From the NCBI RefSeq assembly GCF_027595985.1, contig NC_073306.1:194573000-194636999 (forward strand): a stretch of DNA of 64,000 nt, written 5' to 3'. The translations under genes were made by a program, and so were the position numbers. Below are positions 34,490-45,315 of the stretch, in pieces. The stretch's first letter is position 1, and every line of letters begins with the position of its first letter. Source of the DNA: Sorex araneus (taxonomy: Eukaryota; Chordata; Mammalia; Eulipotyphla; Soricidae). Under the pieces are notes generated by a model that worked only from the letters and a program-made list of their open reading frames with translations, had not been told where the DNA came from and did no database searches.

Positions 34490-35168
34490 TGATCTCTTGC
34501 CCCCACACCTGGCTGTCTTCACCCAGGGCCCCTCGGAGGATGTGGGTTTTAGTTTTCCTCCCCACCCTGAGCAGAGTCCCTGCCACTGAAGACCTCCAGA
34601 GCCCAGCCACAGCCATGCTCAAGGCCTCTCTCCACACATTTAGACGAGCCTCATGATGAAGGAACCAACAGAGGAACCCAGGTGTGTGGGAACCGAGGCT
34701 GAGATCTCCAAGGCTGCTCGGATCAGGACTGGGCCTCTTCCATCCAGATACCCCATATTCTAGTATATAGGCGGTCACACCCAGGGACTGCCCCTGGTGC
34801 CGTGTAATCCCACCAATGGCCAACATCCAGAGACTATAAAACCAAGCTCCCAGAAGCACACAGCCGCAAAGTGACATCTTATAGCCCAGTTCTCCCTCTG
34901 GGAGAACTTCGAAGGCTACCGAGAGTTTCCTGCCCACATGGGAGAACCTCACAAACTCCCCGTGGCGTATTCATATACCAAAGCCAGTAACAATGATGGC
35001 TCTCATTCCCCTGACCCTGAAAGACCCTCCAACGGGGCACAATTGGAAAGGACACATAAAGAAAAGCTTCTAAAATCTTGGGGCTAGGACGAATGGAGAT
35101 GTTACTGAGACCACTTGAGAAATTTGATGATCAACAGGATGATGATGATGATGATGATGATGATATTT
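34490..35168 (+). repeat. Composite dispersed repeat ending in a (GAT)n tract
   Basis: The last third (from about 34885, 'ttctccctctgggagaact...') is shared with 51605-51895: both contain 'accgagagtttcctgcccacatggga', 'gtgtattcatat', 'ctcattcccctgaccctgaa' and 'aagatgttactg'. It ends in about nine GAT repeats (35138-35165). It resembles a SINE-derived composite with a longer 5' part. No gene is seen. Confidence 0.5.
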
Positions 35169-35438
35169 TTATTTCCAATCATCAGCCCCTTTCCCCTTGA
35201 CCTTATAGTTATAAAAGTGATTATTGAGTAAAATGAGATATGCGTAAAATGGTAAAGGGGGATGGTTACCTCTGTGTAATTTTCTTATTATTTTCAAATT
35301 TCAAAAAGTTAATCCCTAGTCATACTAAACATTGGATGGACAAATGATTTTAAACTTGCTAAAGTTTCTGCTTAAAAGTGAGGACCCTTATGCTAGGGAT
35401 TTCACTAAAGTTCTTCACTTTTTCATTTCATTCAACAG

Positions 35439-35609
35439 GTCAGTAGGACCATTGAAACAAATTCACAATTTTATTACCCCTCTTACCAATATCCATATGG
35501 ATTCTACCTACCATTCTTTTATCAAAGATATCCCTGGTTTCGATTTTACTACATTCCTATTCCAATCAATGTGCCTCTCTCTACACCTACCCCTACTGAT
35601 CAGCCGTAA
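35439..35609 (+). CDS. FDCSP: FDCSP C-terminal coding exon (partial; upstream exons not found)
   Basis: After the acceptor 'ttcatttcattcaacag' (ending 35438), 56 codons run to TAA at 35607-35609. The peptide starts VSRTIETNSQFYYPS and continues through YPYGFYLPFFYQRYPWFR and YIPIPINVPLSTPTPTDQP. It lines up along its whole length, with only a one-residue length difference, with the last coding exon of human FDCSP as I remember it: the FPYPYP-like aromatic/Pro start, the R(F/Y)PWFR core, the PIPI motif and the Pro/Thr-rich end. FDCSP is a small secreted protein of follicular dendritic cells and of saliva and gingival epithelium, and it lies just upstream of CSN3 in other mammals, as here. No matching signal-peptide exon or short linker exon was found between 29100 and 35438. 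Either they were lost, are too diverged, or the exon at 3304-3373 serves this gene. Confidence 0.8.
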   Translation, partial: VSRTIETNSQFYYPSYQYPYGFYLPFFYQRYPWFRFYYIPIPINVPLSTPTPTDQP

Positions 35610-35646
35610 GCAAAGAGACACAGTGCAGTTTAAAAGGAAATGACAG
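35439..35646 (+). other. FDCSP: FDCSP penultimate exon with donor site
   Basis: The exon continues 37 bases past the stop to ATGACAG|GTAGGT (donor at 35647). This leaves the rest of the 3' UTR for a downstream exon, as in the other genes of the cluster. Confidence 0.75.
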
Positions 35647-36488
35647 GTAGGTATATGAAGTTCAAAGCATGGGGGGTCATTTTGTTGTTGTCTTAAATTT
35701 GTAAAGCATTATCCTTTGAAGAATATTCAGTGCTGGCAATTGGTTTCTTTCAAATATTATTTCTCCCATAGAAACTGTTAGGGTCTCTTTTCATAGATGT
35801 GTCCATGAGCCTTTCCATGATCTCAATCCCTCATTTCCTATGATATAATATATATAAAGCCTCTCCTACTGAAGTACTCTGGGGGCTGCAAAGAAAGTAC
35901 AAGGGTAAGGTTTAAGATATTTTGGAGACAAATTTTTGCATTTTCTGTATCATCAACTTTGCATTTTGGCCCTGAGTCAGAGGGCTAAAGAATGCAAACC
36001 TTAATCAAAGAAATCTCCATAAATACAACTGTAGATTTGGATTTTAAGATAAACTTCAATTTATTCCTTAGAAAATTATATATTCCTTTAATCAACATTA
36101 AAATCTCAAACAGTTTCTGATTGTCACATTATAACAGAATCTTAAAGGTTGGATAAATCCCTAAAATAGAAGGCTTTATCTCCTCATTGTATCATAAGTA
36201 AAGTGAATGGCTTGTCAATTACCTAATAAGGTGAGGTAATTTAGACTGTAATAAACATTACGTTGGAATGCTTGAATTATTCTAGGGCACAAGGACTTTT
36301 ATCTAATATATAACATAAAAGGTTTCGCCTTCCTTCCTATATCTAGCCAGTTTTCTCGAGTAGAAATCAAAGTAGTCTTTCAATTAAATATAGTTATATG
36401 ATAATATTTATAATTTAAATGAAACATGCAAGTTCATAAAGAAATTATCTGTTGCATTCAATAATACTTTGCCTTTTACCTATTTCAG

Positions 36489-36565
36489 GTAACTCTAAAC
36501 TATAGGTAAGCTACTTCCTTAAAGAATAAATATTCCAATGAATAAAAGTAATGCAATGAATTAAT
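36489..36565 (+). other. FDCSP: FDCSP 3' UTR exon with poly(A) signals
   Basis: The acceptor 'ttttacctatttcag' ends at 36488. Two AATAAA hexamers follow, at 36525-36530 and 36541-36546, then a GT-rich stretch ('atgtgtggtgttctc'). The exact cleavage point is an estimate. The intron before it (35647-36488) shows no other feature. Confidence 0.6.
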
Positions 36566-36599
36566 GTGTGGTGTTCTCTCATTAAGACCTTTAGTAGTC

Positions 36600-38995
36600 C
36601 TCTGTAGTAAGTTTAAAAGAAATATATGCATTTTCTAATTTCTAAATTTGGCTTACTATTAGGAATCCAAAGTAAATTGTAACATACATAAATATCTTGA
36701 GAACTATCCTTCTAGATAAAGTATGGTAAGTTAGGGTGACCCAAATCAAACCTTCCTGCATTTAAGGTCTATTCAGTGGCTATGCTAAATAATTGCACTG
36801 ACTGTGTACCCAAGAACTAGAGACATGTAGAGAGATTTCATTTAAGTCAACTTTTCACTAATTTATTTTCAATATTTAATTGGGTCAACAATATATTCAA
36901 ATATATTGCATATATAATATAAATTGCATGCATATTATGTCATATTGCACAAACTTATATATACAGCTTGAAATTGGAGACAGTATTTTTAGTATTCTTT
37001 TTTGAAGCTTATTAGCTTATGATGGTTGCGCTTGATGGTTGAAAAAAGAATACTAAAAATACTGTCTCAAATTTCAAAAAACTCAAATTTAGATCATTCA
37101 AAAGTAATGTTTCTATTTTGCCTATGGTTTATTTATGTTTCCTATGTCATATCACTGAATTTTCAAAAATCATACAGTACTTAAAATTAAAATGCGGGCA
37201 AATTGAAGAACCATGGAAGTCCTGCAGACTTATATAGAGTTCATGTGTAATGGGGAAAAGTTATAAACTGGACAATGCAACCGAGCTAAGTACTAATTTC
37301 AACAGCATATTTACTAAAACTAAATCTGAGTCAAGGATAGTAGAATCAAATACTATTAACGTTCTATTTTCATGTTGCTTAAGAGAACCCCATGCTCGAA
37401 GAATAACTGCCAGTCATCTCCTCAACTGTTAAACTAGATGCTATACTGACTGCTCCAAAGTTATCTTTCAAAATATATATTTACCTTTAATTCTAATTAT
37501 TCAAATACTTTAGAGACCTACAATATGAAATTCATTTTTCTGCATGAGTATGAGTCCTGAAAGTTTTAATCACGAGCTTCATTTTTATAGACTTCCTTCC
37601 CCTTGTTACCATCATCAGGCCAGATCACCTTCCATCCCTGTTGCGGCTCCGGGGCGTTGCCAATCATCTCCACAGTCATCTCTACTCATCTTCACTATCA
37701 CACAGCTGTGCCTTTCCTATGGCCTTTGTTTCTCACTGTTCATATTCAATTTTTTTTCATGGCCAATTTTCAATATTATTCCTTCATGAGGATCTTTCTT
37801 CTGCTCTGAACAGAAATAAGTCACTTGACTCTTGTCCACTGCATTTTATTTTAACTTTGAAAAATTAATCACATTTTTACCTTCTAATTAAAAATTCATT
37901 AACATTTTTGTATCCTTCTTCAGAGGACCATAAACTCCTAGCATATTATAATGCTACTAGTCTCCATTGAATAGCAAAATAGAAGGTACCAGTGAACATA
38001 TGAGAAACAGAAAATATAAATAAAACTTCAAGAGTTTTATTAATTTTAATTAATAAAATCCCTAATCTTAATTAAAAGAGCTTTTATATCTGACTAAAGA
38101 GATTACATATGCTTTAAAAAAATTCACTTTTTTATTAAAAAACCAAGTTCAAAGGAGTTAGTTTATCAAGTGCATATAATCTTTCAGATGAGGGCATATA
38201 ATCTTTCAGATGAGCTAATTGTACATTCAAAGGTTTCATGAACACTATGGAAGAACAGCTTGTCCTGGTAATCAGTTCTCCTAAATTTCATAATGAGCAT
38301 TCTAGAAACAAACCCTTAAAGGAGGAAAAGAAGGAGGTGGTGATGAAAATGAACTTTCCTGGAGAACATTTCAAAAGTCATCTAAGTTTCTAATTGCACA
38401 ATGAGCTTTTCATGGTATCACAATTGCAGCCTTTATCCTCATACAGAAGTTATCAGGAATTAAGATTGTATTTCTCCCCCAAAGGTTTAAAACTAGCTCA
38501 GAGAGGGAAATTCTGTCTGACCCATCAGCTGAGTGCAAATCAAGGCCTAATGAGCCTCTTGGCAGAACTTGCATGTGTAAATTGTTGACTTCCTTGGTCA
38601 TGTTCAGCAATTAGAAGTTATTCAAATATTAAATATTCACTTTTTGGTATTAAAATAAGTCAATCCATTTAAAACCACAGAAAAGCCAACAAGAAAGCCA
38701 AGCCATCCTCAACATAGTGTTAAATTTTATAAGGATTGCTCTCTATTGACATTTTAGTTGACATATAAGAAACCATTATCTGACTGAAGAAAAGAACCCA
38801 GAAGAAACAAAACCAAGCTTGCTAAATTTTATCTTAATTTATGCCCTAAACTCTCAAATTAGAACTTTCATTTTATTCACTTCAAATTATGTTACTGATA
38901 TTTCTGGAGGAAGAAAAAATTATGCATTGCTATTACTTTCAACTACTAGGTTTTTGAAGCAAATAAAGTCTATTAAACTTAACCAGTTATTCCTT
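36600..38995. other. AT-rich intergenic region
   Basis: No exon, SINE or LINE was recognised apart from the hairpin at 36977-37068 and a short direct repeat of 'gcatataatctttcagatgag' near 38173-38213. Short open frames here have no recognisable similarity. Confidence 0.5.
36977..37068. repeat. Inverted repeat, 27-bp perfect arms
   Basis: The left arm 'gagacagtatttttagta...' (36977-37003) is the exact reverse complement of 37042-37068, with a 38-base loop. The match continues imperfectly outside (AAATT/AATTT). The loop carries 'gatggttg' twice. It could be a foldback element or a relic of a palindromic insertion; nothing indicates a pre-miRNA. Confidence 0.75.
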
Positions 38996-41250
38996 ATATT
39001 TGAGGAACATCATTTTTCTTCTCAATTCTTTGATTGTTTGTAGCTGTCCAATGTTGCCAGCACCATTTGTTATAAAGGCTTTCCTTGCTCCACTTCACAT
39101 TTCTTGCTCCCTTATCAAAGATTAGATGATCATATGTTTGAGTGTGTGTGCAAGGATATTCTACCCTGTTCCATTGGTCTACTGATCTGCCTTTGCTCCA
39201 GTACCATACAATTTTAATTACTAGTGCTTTGTAGTACAGTTTGAGGTTGGGGAAGGTGATGCCTCTCATATTCTTTTTCCCAACATTGCTTTAGCTATTT
39301 GTGGGGACTTGCTGTTCCACATGAATTTCAGGAGTGTTTGGTCCAGTTCCTTGACGAATGGCATGGGTATCCTTATAGGGATTGCATTGAATCTGTTAAT
39401 GCTCTGGGGAGTATTGTCATTTTGATAATGTTAATTCTCCCAATCAATGAGCAAGAGATGTGTTTCCATTTTCTCATGTCCTCTTTTATTTCGTGAAGTG
39501 ACGTTTTGTAATTTTCTCTGTACAGGTCCTTCAGCTCCTTAGTTGAGCTAATTCCAAAGTACTTGATTTTCTGAGGCATGATTGTAAACAGGATTGCTTT
39601 TTTAAATATCACTTTCTTCTCTCTCATTACTTGCATATAGGAAAGCCTTGGACTTTTGGTATTGATTTTATGGCTTGCAACTTTACTACACATCTATTGT
39701 TTGGATGAGTTTCTTGGTAGAGGCTTTGGAGTTCTCTAAATATAATATCATATCATTTGCGAATAGTGAGAGCTTGATTTCTTCCATTCCTATCTGTATG
39801 CTTTTTCTTGCCTAATCGCTATTGCAAATATTTACAGTACTATATTGAACAGAAATGGTAAGAGTGGGCATCCTTGTCTTGTCCCTGATCTTAAAGGGAA
39901 AGCCCTTAGTTTTTCCCCATTGAGGACAATGCTTGCTATAGTCTTGTGGTAGATGGCTTTAACTATATTGAGGAAGTTCCCTTCTATACCCATTTTGGTG
40001 AGAGTTTTCATCATGAGCAGGTGCTGGATCTTGTCAAATGCCTTCTCTGCATCTATTGATATGACCATATGGTTTTTATCTTTTATTTTGTTGATATGGT
40101 GGGTTATGTTGATTGACTTCCGAGTGTTGAACCATCCTTGCATCCCAAAGATGAATCCCACTTGGTCATGGAATATGATATTTTTGATGAGTTGTTGGAT
40201 TCTATTGGCTAATATTTTGTTGAGGATCTTTGCATTTGTATTCATCAGAGATATTGGTCTGTAGTTTTCTTTTTTTGTGGTGTCTCTGTTTGCTTTTGGT
40301 ATTAGGGTAATATGTGCTTCATAGAAACTGTTTAGGAGTGTTTCTGTTTCCTCGATTTCCTGGAAAAGCTTAAAAAGAACTGGCAATAGGTCCTCTTTAA
40401 ATGTTTGGAAGAATTTGCTAGTGAATCCATCTGGACCTGGACTTTTGTCTCTGGGGAGACTTTTGATTACAGTTTCAATTTCCTTGATAGTAATGGTTCT
40501 ATTCAGGTATTCCAAATCATCTTGGTTCAGCCTTGGGAGGCTATAGGAATCCAGGAATTTATCCATTTCTTTTAGATTCTCTTGTTTTGTGGTGTACAGA
40601 CTTTTGAAGTAGTCTCTGATGATCTTTTGAATTTCTTTGGTTTCTGTTGTGATGTCCCCCTGATTTGGTTTATTAGAGTTCTCTCTCTTGCTCTGTGAGT
40701 CTTTCTAGTGTTTTATCTAGCTATTTATTTTCTCAAAGAACCAGCTCTTAGATTCATTGATCTTTTGGATTGTTTTTTTGGGTTTCCATGCCATTGATTT
40801 CTGCTCTAACTTTTATTATTTATTTCCTTCTGCCTGGTTTGGGCTCCTCTTGTTGGTCCTTTCCTAAGGTCTTGGTCTGTGAGGTCAAGTTATTTATGTT
40901 GGCCCTTTCTTCCTTCCTGAGATATGACAGAGCTATAATTTTTCCCCTTAATACAGCTTTAGCTGTGTCCCACAGGCACTGGTAGCTCATGTCTTCATTC
41001 TTCATTCTCAGGTACCTTTTGGTTTCTTCCTTGATTTCCTCCCTGACCCACTCATTGTACAACATTGAGTTGTTTAATTTCCAGATGTATGATTTGGTCC
41101 CCTGCATCTGTGCATAATTAACTTCAGTGCATCATGGTCTGAGAAGATAGTTGATACAATTTCTGTCTTCCTGATTCTATTGTGGTATGCTTTGTGACCC
41201 AGGGCATGATCTATTTTGGAGAATGTAAATGGGCTCAGACCTATTCCTAA
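38996..41250 (-). pseudogene. LINE-1 ORF2 (inverted 5' half of a LINE-1 insertion)
   Basis: The bottom strand encodes broken ORF2 pieces: an endonuclease end (about 41070-41260, IDHALGHKAYHNRIRKTEIV), then the reverse transcriptase start (39832-40566) with [26 protein letters not shown] and [11 protein letters not shown], then a downstream piece with FNKWCW-like NKWCWQHWTAT (about 39000-39270). Stops and frameshifts separate them, and the catalytic FADD region is not in the open frame. It abuts the + strand 3' half at about 41250. Confidence 0.9.
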
Positions 41251-42602
41251 CACCATGCACAAAAGTCAGATCAAAATGGATTAAAGACCACAACATCAGA
41301 CCAGAATCCAAAAGGTACATTGAAGACAAGGTCGGCAAAACCCTCCACAACATCGAAGCTACAGATATCTTCAAAGATGACTCGCCACTGACCAGGCAAG
41401 TGTAAACAGAGATAAAAAAAAATGGGACTACTTTAAACTGAGAAACTTCTGCACCTCAAAAGATACAGTGACCACAATAGAAAGACAGTCTACAAAATGG
41501 GAAAGGATATTCACGCAATACCCATCTGATAAGGGGTTGATATCAAGGACTTACAAGGCACTGGTTGAACTCCACAAGGAGAAAACATCCAACTCCATCA
41601 GAAAATGGGTTGATAAAATAAACAGAAACTTTCTCAAACAAGAAATACAAATGGCTAAAAGACACATGAAAAAATGCTCCTCATCACTAATCATAGGACA
41701 GATGCAGATCAAAACAACAATGAGATACCATCTCACTCCACTGCTGTGGGAATTCCAACTGGTTCAGCCCTTTTGGATAACAGTATGGATGCTTCTCAAA
41801 AAAATAGAAATTGAGCTACCATTTGACCCAGCAATAGCACTCCTGGCAATATATCCCAGAGATGCAAAAAAGTATAGTAAGTGTGACATCTGCACCTATA
41901 TGTTTATTGCAGCATTGTTTACAATAGCCAAAATCTGGGAAAAAAACTGAGTGCCCGAGAACACATGACTGGTTTAAGAAACTTTGGTACATCTACACAA
42001 TGGAATACTATGCAGCTGTTAGAAAAGATGAAGTCATGAAGTTTGCATATAGGTGGATCAACATAGAAAGTATCATGTTAAGTGAAGTGAGTCAGAAAGA
42101 GAGGGACATACATATAAAGATTGCATTCATTTGTGGAATATAAAGTAACAGAATGGGAGACTAACACCCAAGCGCAGTAGAGATAAGTACCAGGAGGATT
42201 ACTTCACAGCTTGGAAGCTGGCCTCACATGCTGGTGAAAAAAGCAGCTCAGATAGAGAAGGAACCACCAAAAAAAGGGTGCTAAGTGGGCCCACTATGGA
42301 TGGGAGATACGGACTGAAAATAGACTATAGACTGAGCATGATGCTACTTTATACCTCTGTAGCAAACACACACCCAAAAGGAGAGAGAGAGCAAAAGGGA
42401 ATGCCCTGCCACAGAGGCAGGGTGGGATGGAGGGGACTGGGTGGGGGTTGTAGAAGGGATGCTGGGACCATTGTTGGTGGAAAATGGGCACTGGTGGAGG
42501 GATGGGTACTGCATCATTGTATGACTGAAATGAAGCACAAAAGTTTGTAAGTCTGTAACTTCATCACATGGTGATTCACTAATAAAAAAATTTTTTAAAG
42601 TA
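41250..42602 (+). mobile_element. LINE-1 3' half, same insertion in opposite orientation
   Basis: It begins near 'caccatgcacaaaagtcagatcaaaatgg' and encodes ORF2 C-terminal pieces (41468-41950: [35 protein letters not shown]), the 'MEYYAAVRKDE' region near 42000, then the 3' UTR and the end 'tggtgattcactaataaaaaaa'. Together with the inverted half it forms a typical 5'-inverted LINE-1. Confidence 0.9.
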
Positions 42603-42827
42603 AAATAAAACTTTGATTGTTACTATTAATGGAATGTTTCTTTCTTTAAATCTGTCCAACCACCATTTCCTTTTATAACCTAATGTTAGGTTTTACAAAA
42701 AGGATTTACTTAGACATTGTTTTCCAAAGTTGGCTTCTTGAAGCATTAATCTCAGAGGACTGGGTAGGAAGTATTATTCAGGCTTAAAATCTCTTAAAAT
42801 ATATTTACATATATTGATATTCTTTCG

Positions 42828-43020
42828 TCCCTCTCGGAGAGCACAGCAAGCTACCAAGAGTATCCCACCTGCATGGCAGAGCCTGGCGAGCTACCAGTGG
42901 GTATTCTATATGCCAAAGACAGTAACAAGAAGTCTCACAATGGAGAAATTACTGGTGCCCACTCAAGCAAATCAATGAACAATGGGACAACAATGCTACA
43001 GTGCTACAGATGTAGTAGCA
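42828..43020 (+). mobile_element. Shrew-type SINE, long variant, 5'-truncated
   Basis: It starts at 'cctctcggagagcacagcaagctacc' and continues to 'aatgggacaacaatgctacagtgctac', like the 61437 copy but without the first 60-70 bases. Confidence 0.75.
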
Positions 43021-43200
43021 CTGTATGGTAACATTCTACATATATAAATATGGGTTTTATCGTCGTTATTTTGGGTTTTTTGTTTTGTCTTTTTGCTTTT
43101 CTTTTTTTTTTTTTTTTAGTGACCAGTGCTGGGAATTTCTCCCAGGACCTCAGACATGCATAGCAAGCATTCTACCACTGAAATTTGAAATGATGGTTTT

Positions 43201-43384
43201 AGGGGTTGGAGCAATAGCACAGCGGAGAGGGCATTTGCCTTGCACGTGGCCAACCCGGGTTCAATTCCAAGCATCCCATATGGTCCCCCGAGCACTGCCA
43301 GGCGTAATTCCTGAGTACATGAGCCAGGAGTAACCCCTGTGCATCTCCAGGTTGACCCAAAAAGGAAAATAAATAAATAAATAT
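43201..43384 (+). mobile_element. Shrew-type SINE, standard variant
   Basis: It runs from 'ggggttggagcaatagcacagcgg' to 'gttgacccaaaaaggaaaataaataaataaat', complete with an A-rich tail. Confidence 0.85.
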
Positions 43385-43804
43385 GACAGTTTCATGAAAA
43401 TTATAGTTTAGAAGGTGATTTTATCTAACTACATTTCCCTGAACCAAATAGACCATATAACAATTCCCAATTCATTTAAAATAGCTGTTGAAAACTATTC
43501 TGTTTCTAAACATATTGTTCTAAACTGTAACTTAATATAACCCATTATTGAGGTAGAACAGTCATGTGGAGTTTAAATACCCATTACTGAAAAAGGCTTT
43601 TTTTTTTAAATAGTTACTTTAGATCTAAATTTATATCCACTGTCCTGATAGTTTCATAGGGAAAGGACTTGCATGGTCCCATATAATCTCTCATACTTCA
43701 TTTATGCACTAAAATAATTGAATACTTATTTGTATCATGTGCTAAAATGATTGATTTAAACATAAGGACTTTGTTTAAGAATTTTAGCACTAGAAAGTCA
43801 ATGC

Positions 43805-43948
43805 AAAAGTATTATGCTTCGCACACAGCTGACACCAGTTCAATACCCAGAGCACTTCCAGGAACAATCCCTGAGCACAGTACCAGGAGTTGCCCTGAGC
43901 ACTGCCAGATGTGGCCCCAAACCTAAAGCAAACAAACAAACAAAAAAT
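43805..43948 (+). mobile_element. Divergent SINE fragment
   Basis: 'atgcttcgcacacagctgacaccagttcaatac', 'aatccctgagcacagtaccaggagt' and the (CAAA)n tail follow the SINE consensus. Confidence 0.6.
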
Positions 43949-43974
43949 TACATTCTAGTGTGTAAAAAACTAAG

Positions 43975-45005
43975 GCATGCCGAGGGGCGTGTGCACTCTC
44001 GGGCTCTCCGGGCAGTTCTGTCTCACCACCCGCTTTCGGTGCTCTGGAACCGCTGTGTATGGGCTGGATCCGGACGGCCATTGGCCAAGGACAGGCGAAG
44101 GAAGAACGAGGACCAAGCTGGTTGCTGATTAGTTACCGTTTATTTAAACTTCCATCTTTCTCATCTCCCGCACTCCTGGCTCCGTCCTCTCTCTGGATCT
44201 ACCGCAGAAGATTCTTTTCTTCACTAGTCGTTCCCCCTACTTGTCTCTCTTCACCTTGCCCTCGAGGCTACACACAGCCAGGAAGCAAAATCAACATAAG
44301 AAAGCCCTTCCTGAGGGCCTGGCATTCCAAAGCCCTTCCTGATGGCCAGCAGGTAAAATACCTCTTAAGGTTTTTCTCCTTTCCTTAGTCCAAGAACTTA
44401 TTCACATCTTAATACTAGTTATTTTTGTATGGACATAGCAAGAGATACATTGAGGCTTGCACGGCAGCTCTCCTGGCAACATCTTGCCACAGACTTAGAC
44501 TATAGCACTCAGGCCAGATTAATCATTCCTCACCCTAGCAGGGTCCGAATCTAGGTATCACTGTTTGGATCATGACAGTATTTGTCCATGACCAAGCTCT
44601 TAACTTATAGTTAGGCACTTTGGCCAGGCCCATCTCGATGCCAGGGTAGCACACTACTCACCTCATGCCCTGGATCCGTCTCGTCCCTCGTCGGGACCCT
44701 GCTTTTGAGGGTGCTAGGAAGTAAGGGCAGTTGAGGCTTAGGTTGAGAGAACAGATGCCCAGGAGGAAAATATCATGTAGAGTCAAATGACTCCCAGGTT
44801 ACAAAAGCATGGCATTTGCTAAGTCTTCCTGTGTCCATACAAAAGGACATGGCTCTGAATAAACTATGCAAAGGACTCAAGGAGAGGAGAAAAACAATAT
44901 ATACAAGTCAACAGAACATTAAGAAAGAAGCTACAAATAAACACAGAGGAATAGGAGCACTGTGGTGGGAGTAACCCAATAAACCTAAATTATCAGAGGT
45001 TATGT
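43975..45005. repeat. LTR-like dispersed repeat, copy 2
   Basis: The 3' half (about 44470-45000) is homologous to 29840-30600. The 5' part is CpG-richer ('gccgaggggcgtgtgc', 'gatccggacggcc') than the background, as young LTRs often are. No gag, pol or env remains are visible. A solo LTR of an endogenous retrovirus is the favoured reading. Confidence 0.5.
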
Positions 45006-45112
45006 TATCCTACAGTAGTGAGGGTAGAAAAAATATGTACTAAATTTCAACATGTGATAACATACATATTAATACAAATGTCCCTATAACATATTTACAA
45101 GGTTTGTTTTTT

Positions 45113-45315
45113 AATTTTTAGTTATGTTTGGGAGAGAATGTGAATCATACCTACCAGTGCTCAGGGGCTATTCCTGGTTTGTGCTCAGGACTGACCTCTG
45201 GCAGTATTAGAGAGATCAGATGTGGTGCCTGAGTTTTAATGAGGATAGCCACTGCCACAGACATATGCAAAGCAAGTGTCTCACCTCCTATAAGATCTCC
45301 CTGACCTTTTACTAC
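45113..45315 (-). mobile_element. Divergent SINE fragment
   Basis: 'accagtgctcaggggctattcctgg', 'tgtgctcaggactgacctctggc' and 'aagatctccctgac' match the reversed old SINE type. Confidence 0.5.

Noticed and set aside
35332-35640. Open frame from 35332 through the FDCSP exon
   Set aside because: It is in a different frame from the FDCSP-like peptide and crosses the acceptor site.
39832-40566. A functional reverse transcriptase gene
   Set aside because: It is one fragment of a LINE-1 ORF2 with neighbouring frames broken by stops and an inversion.
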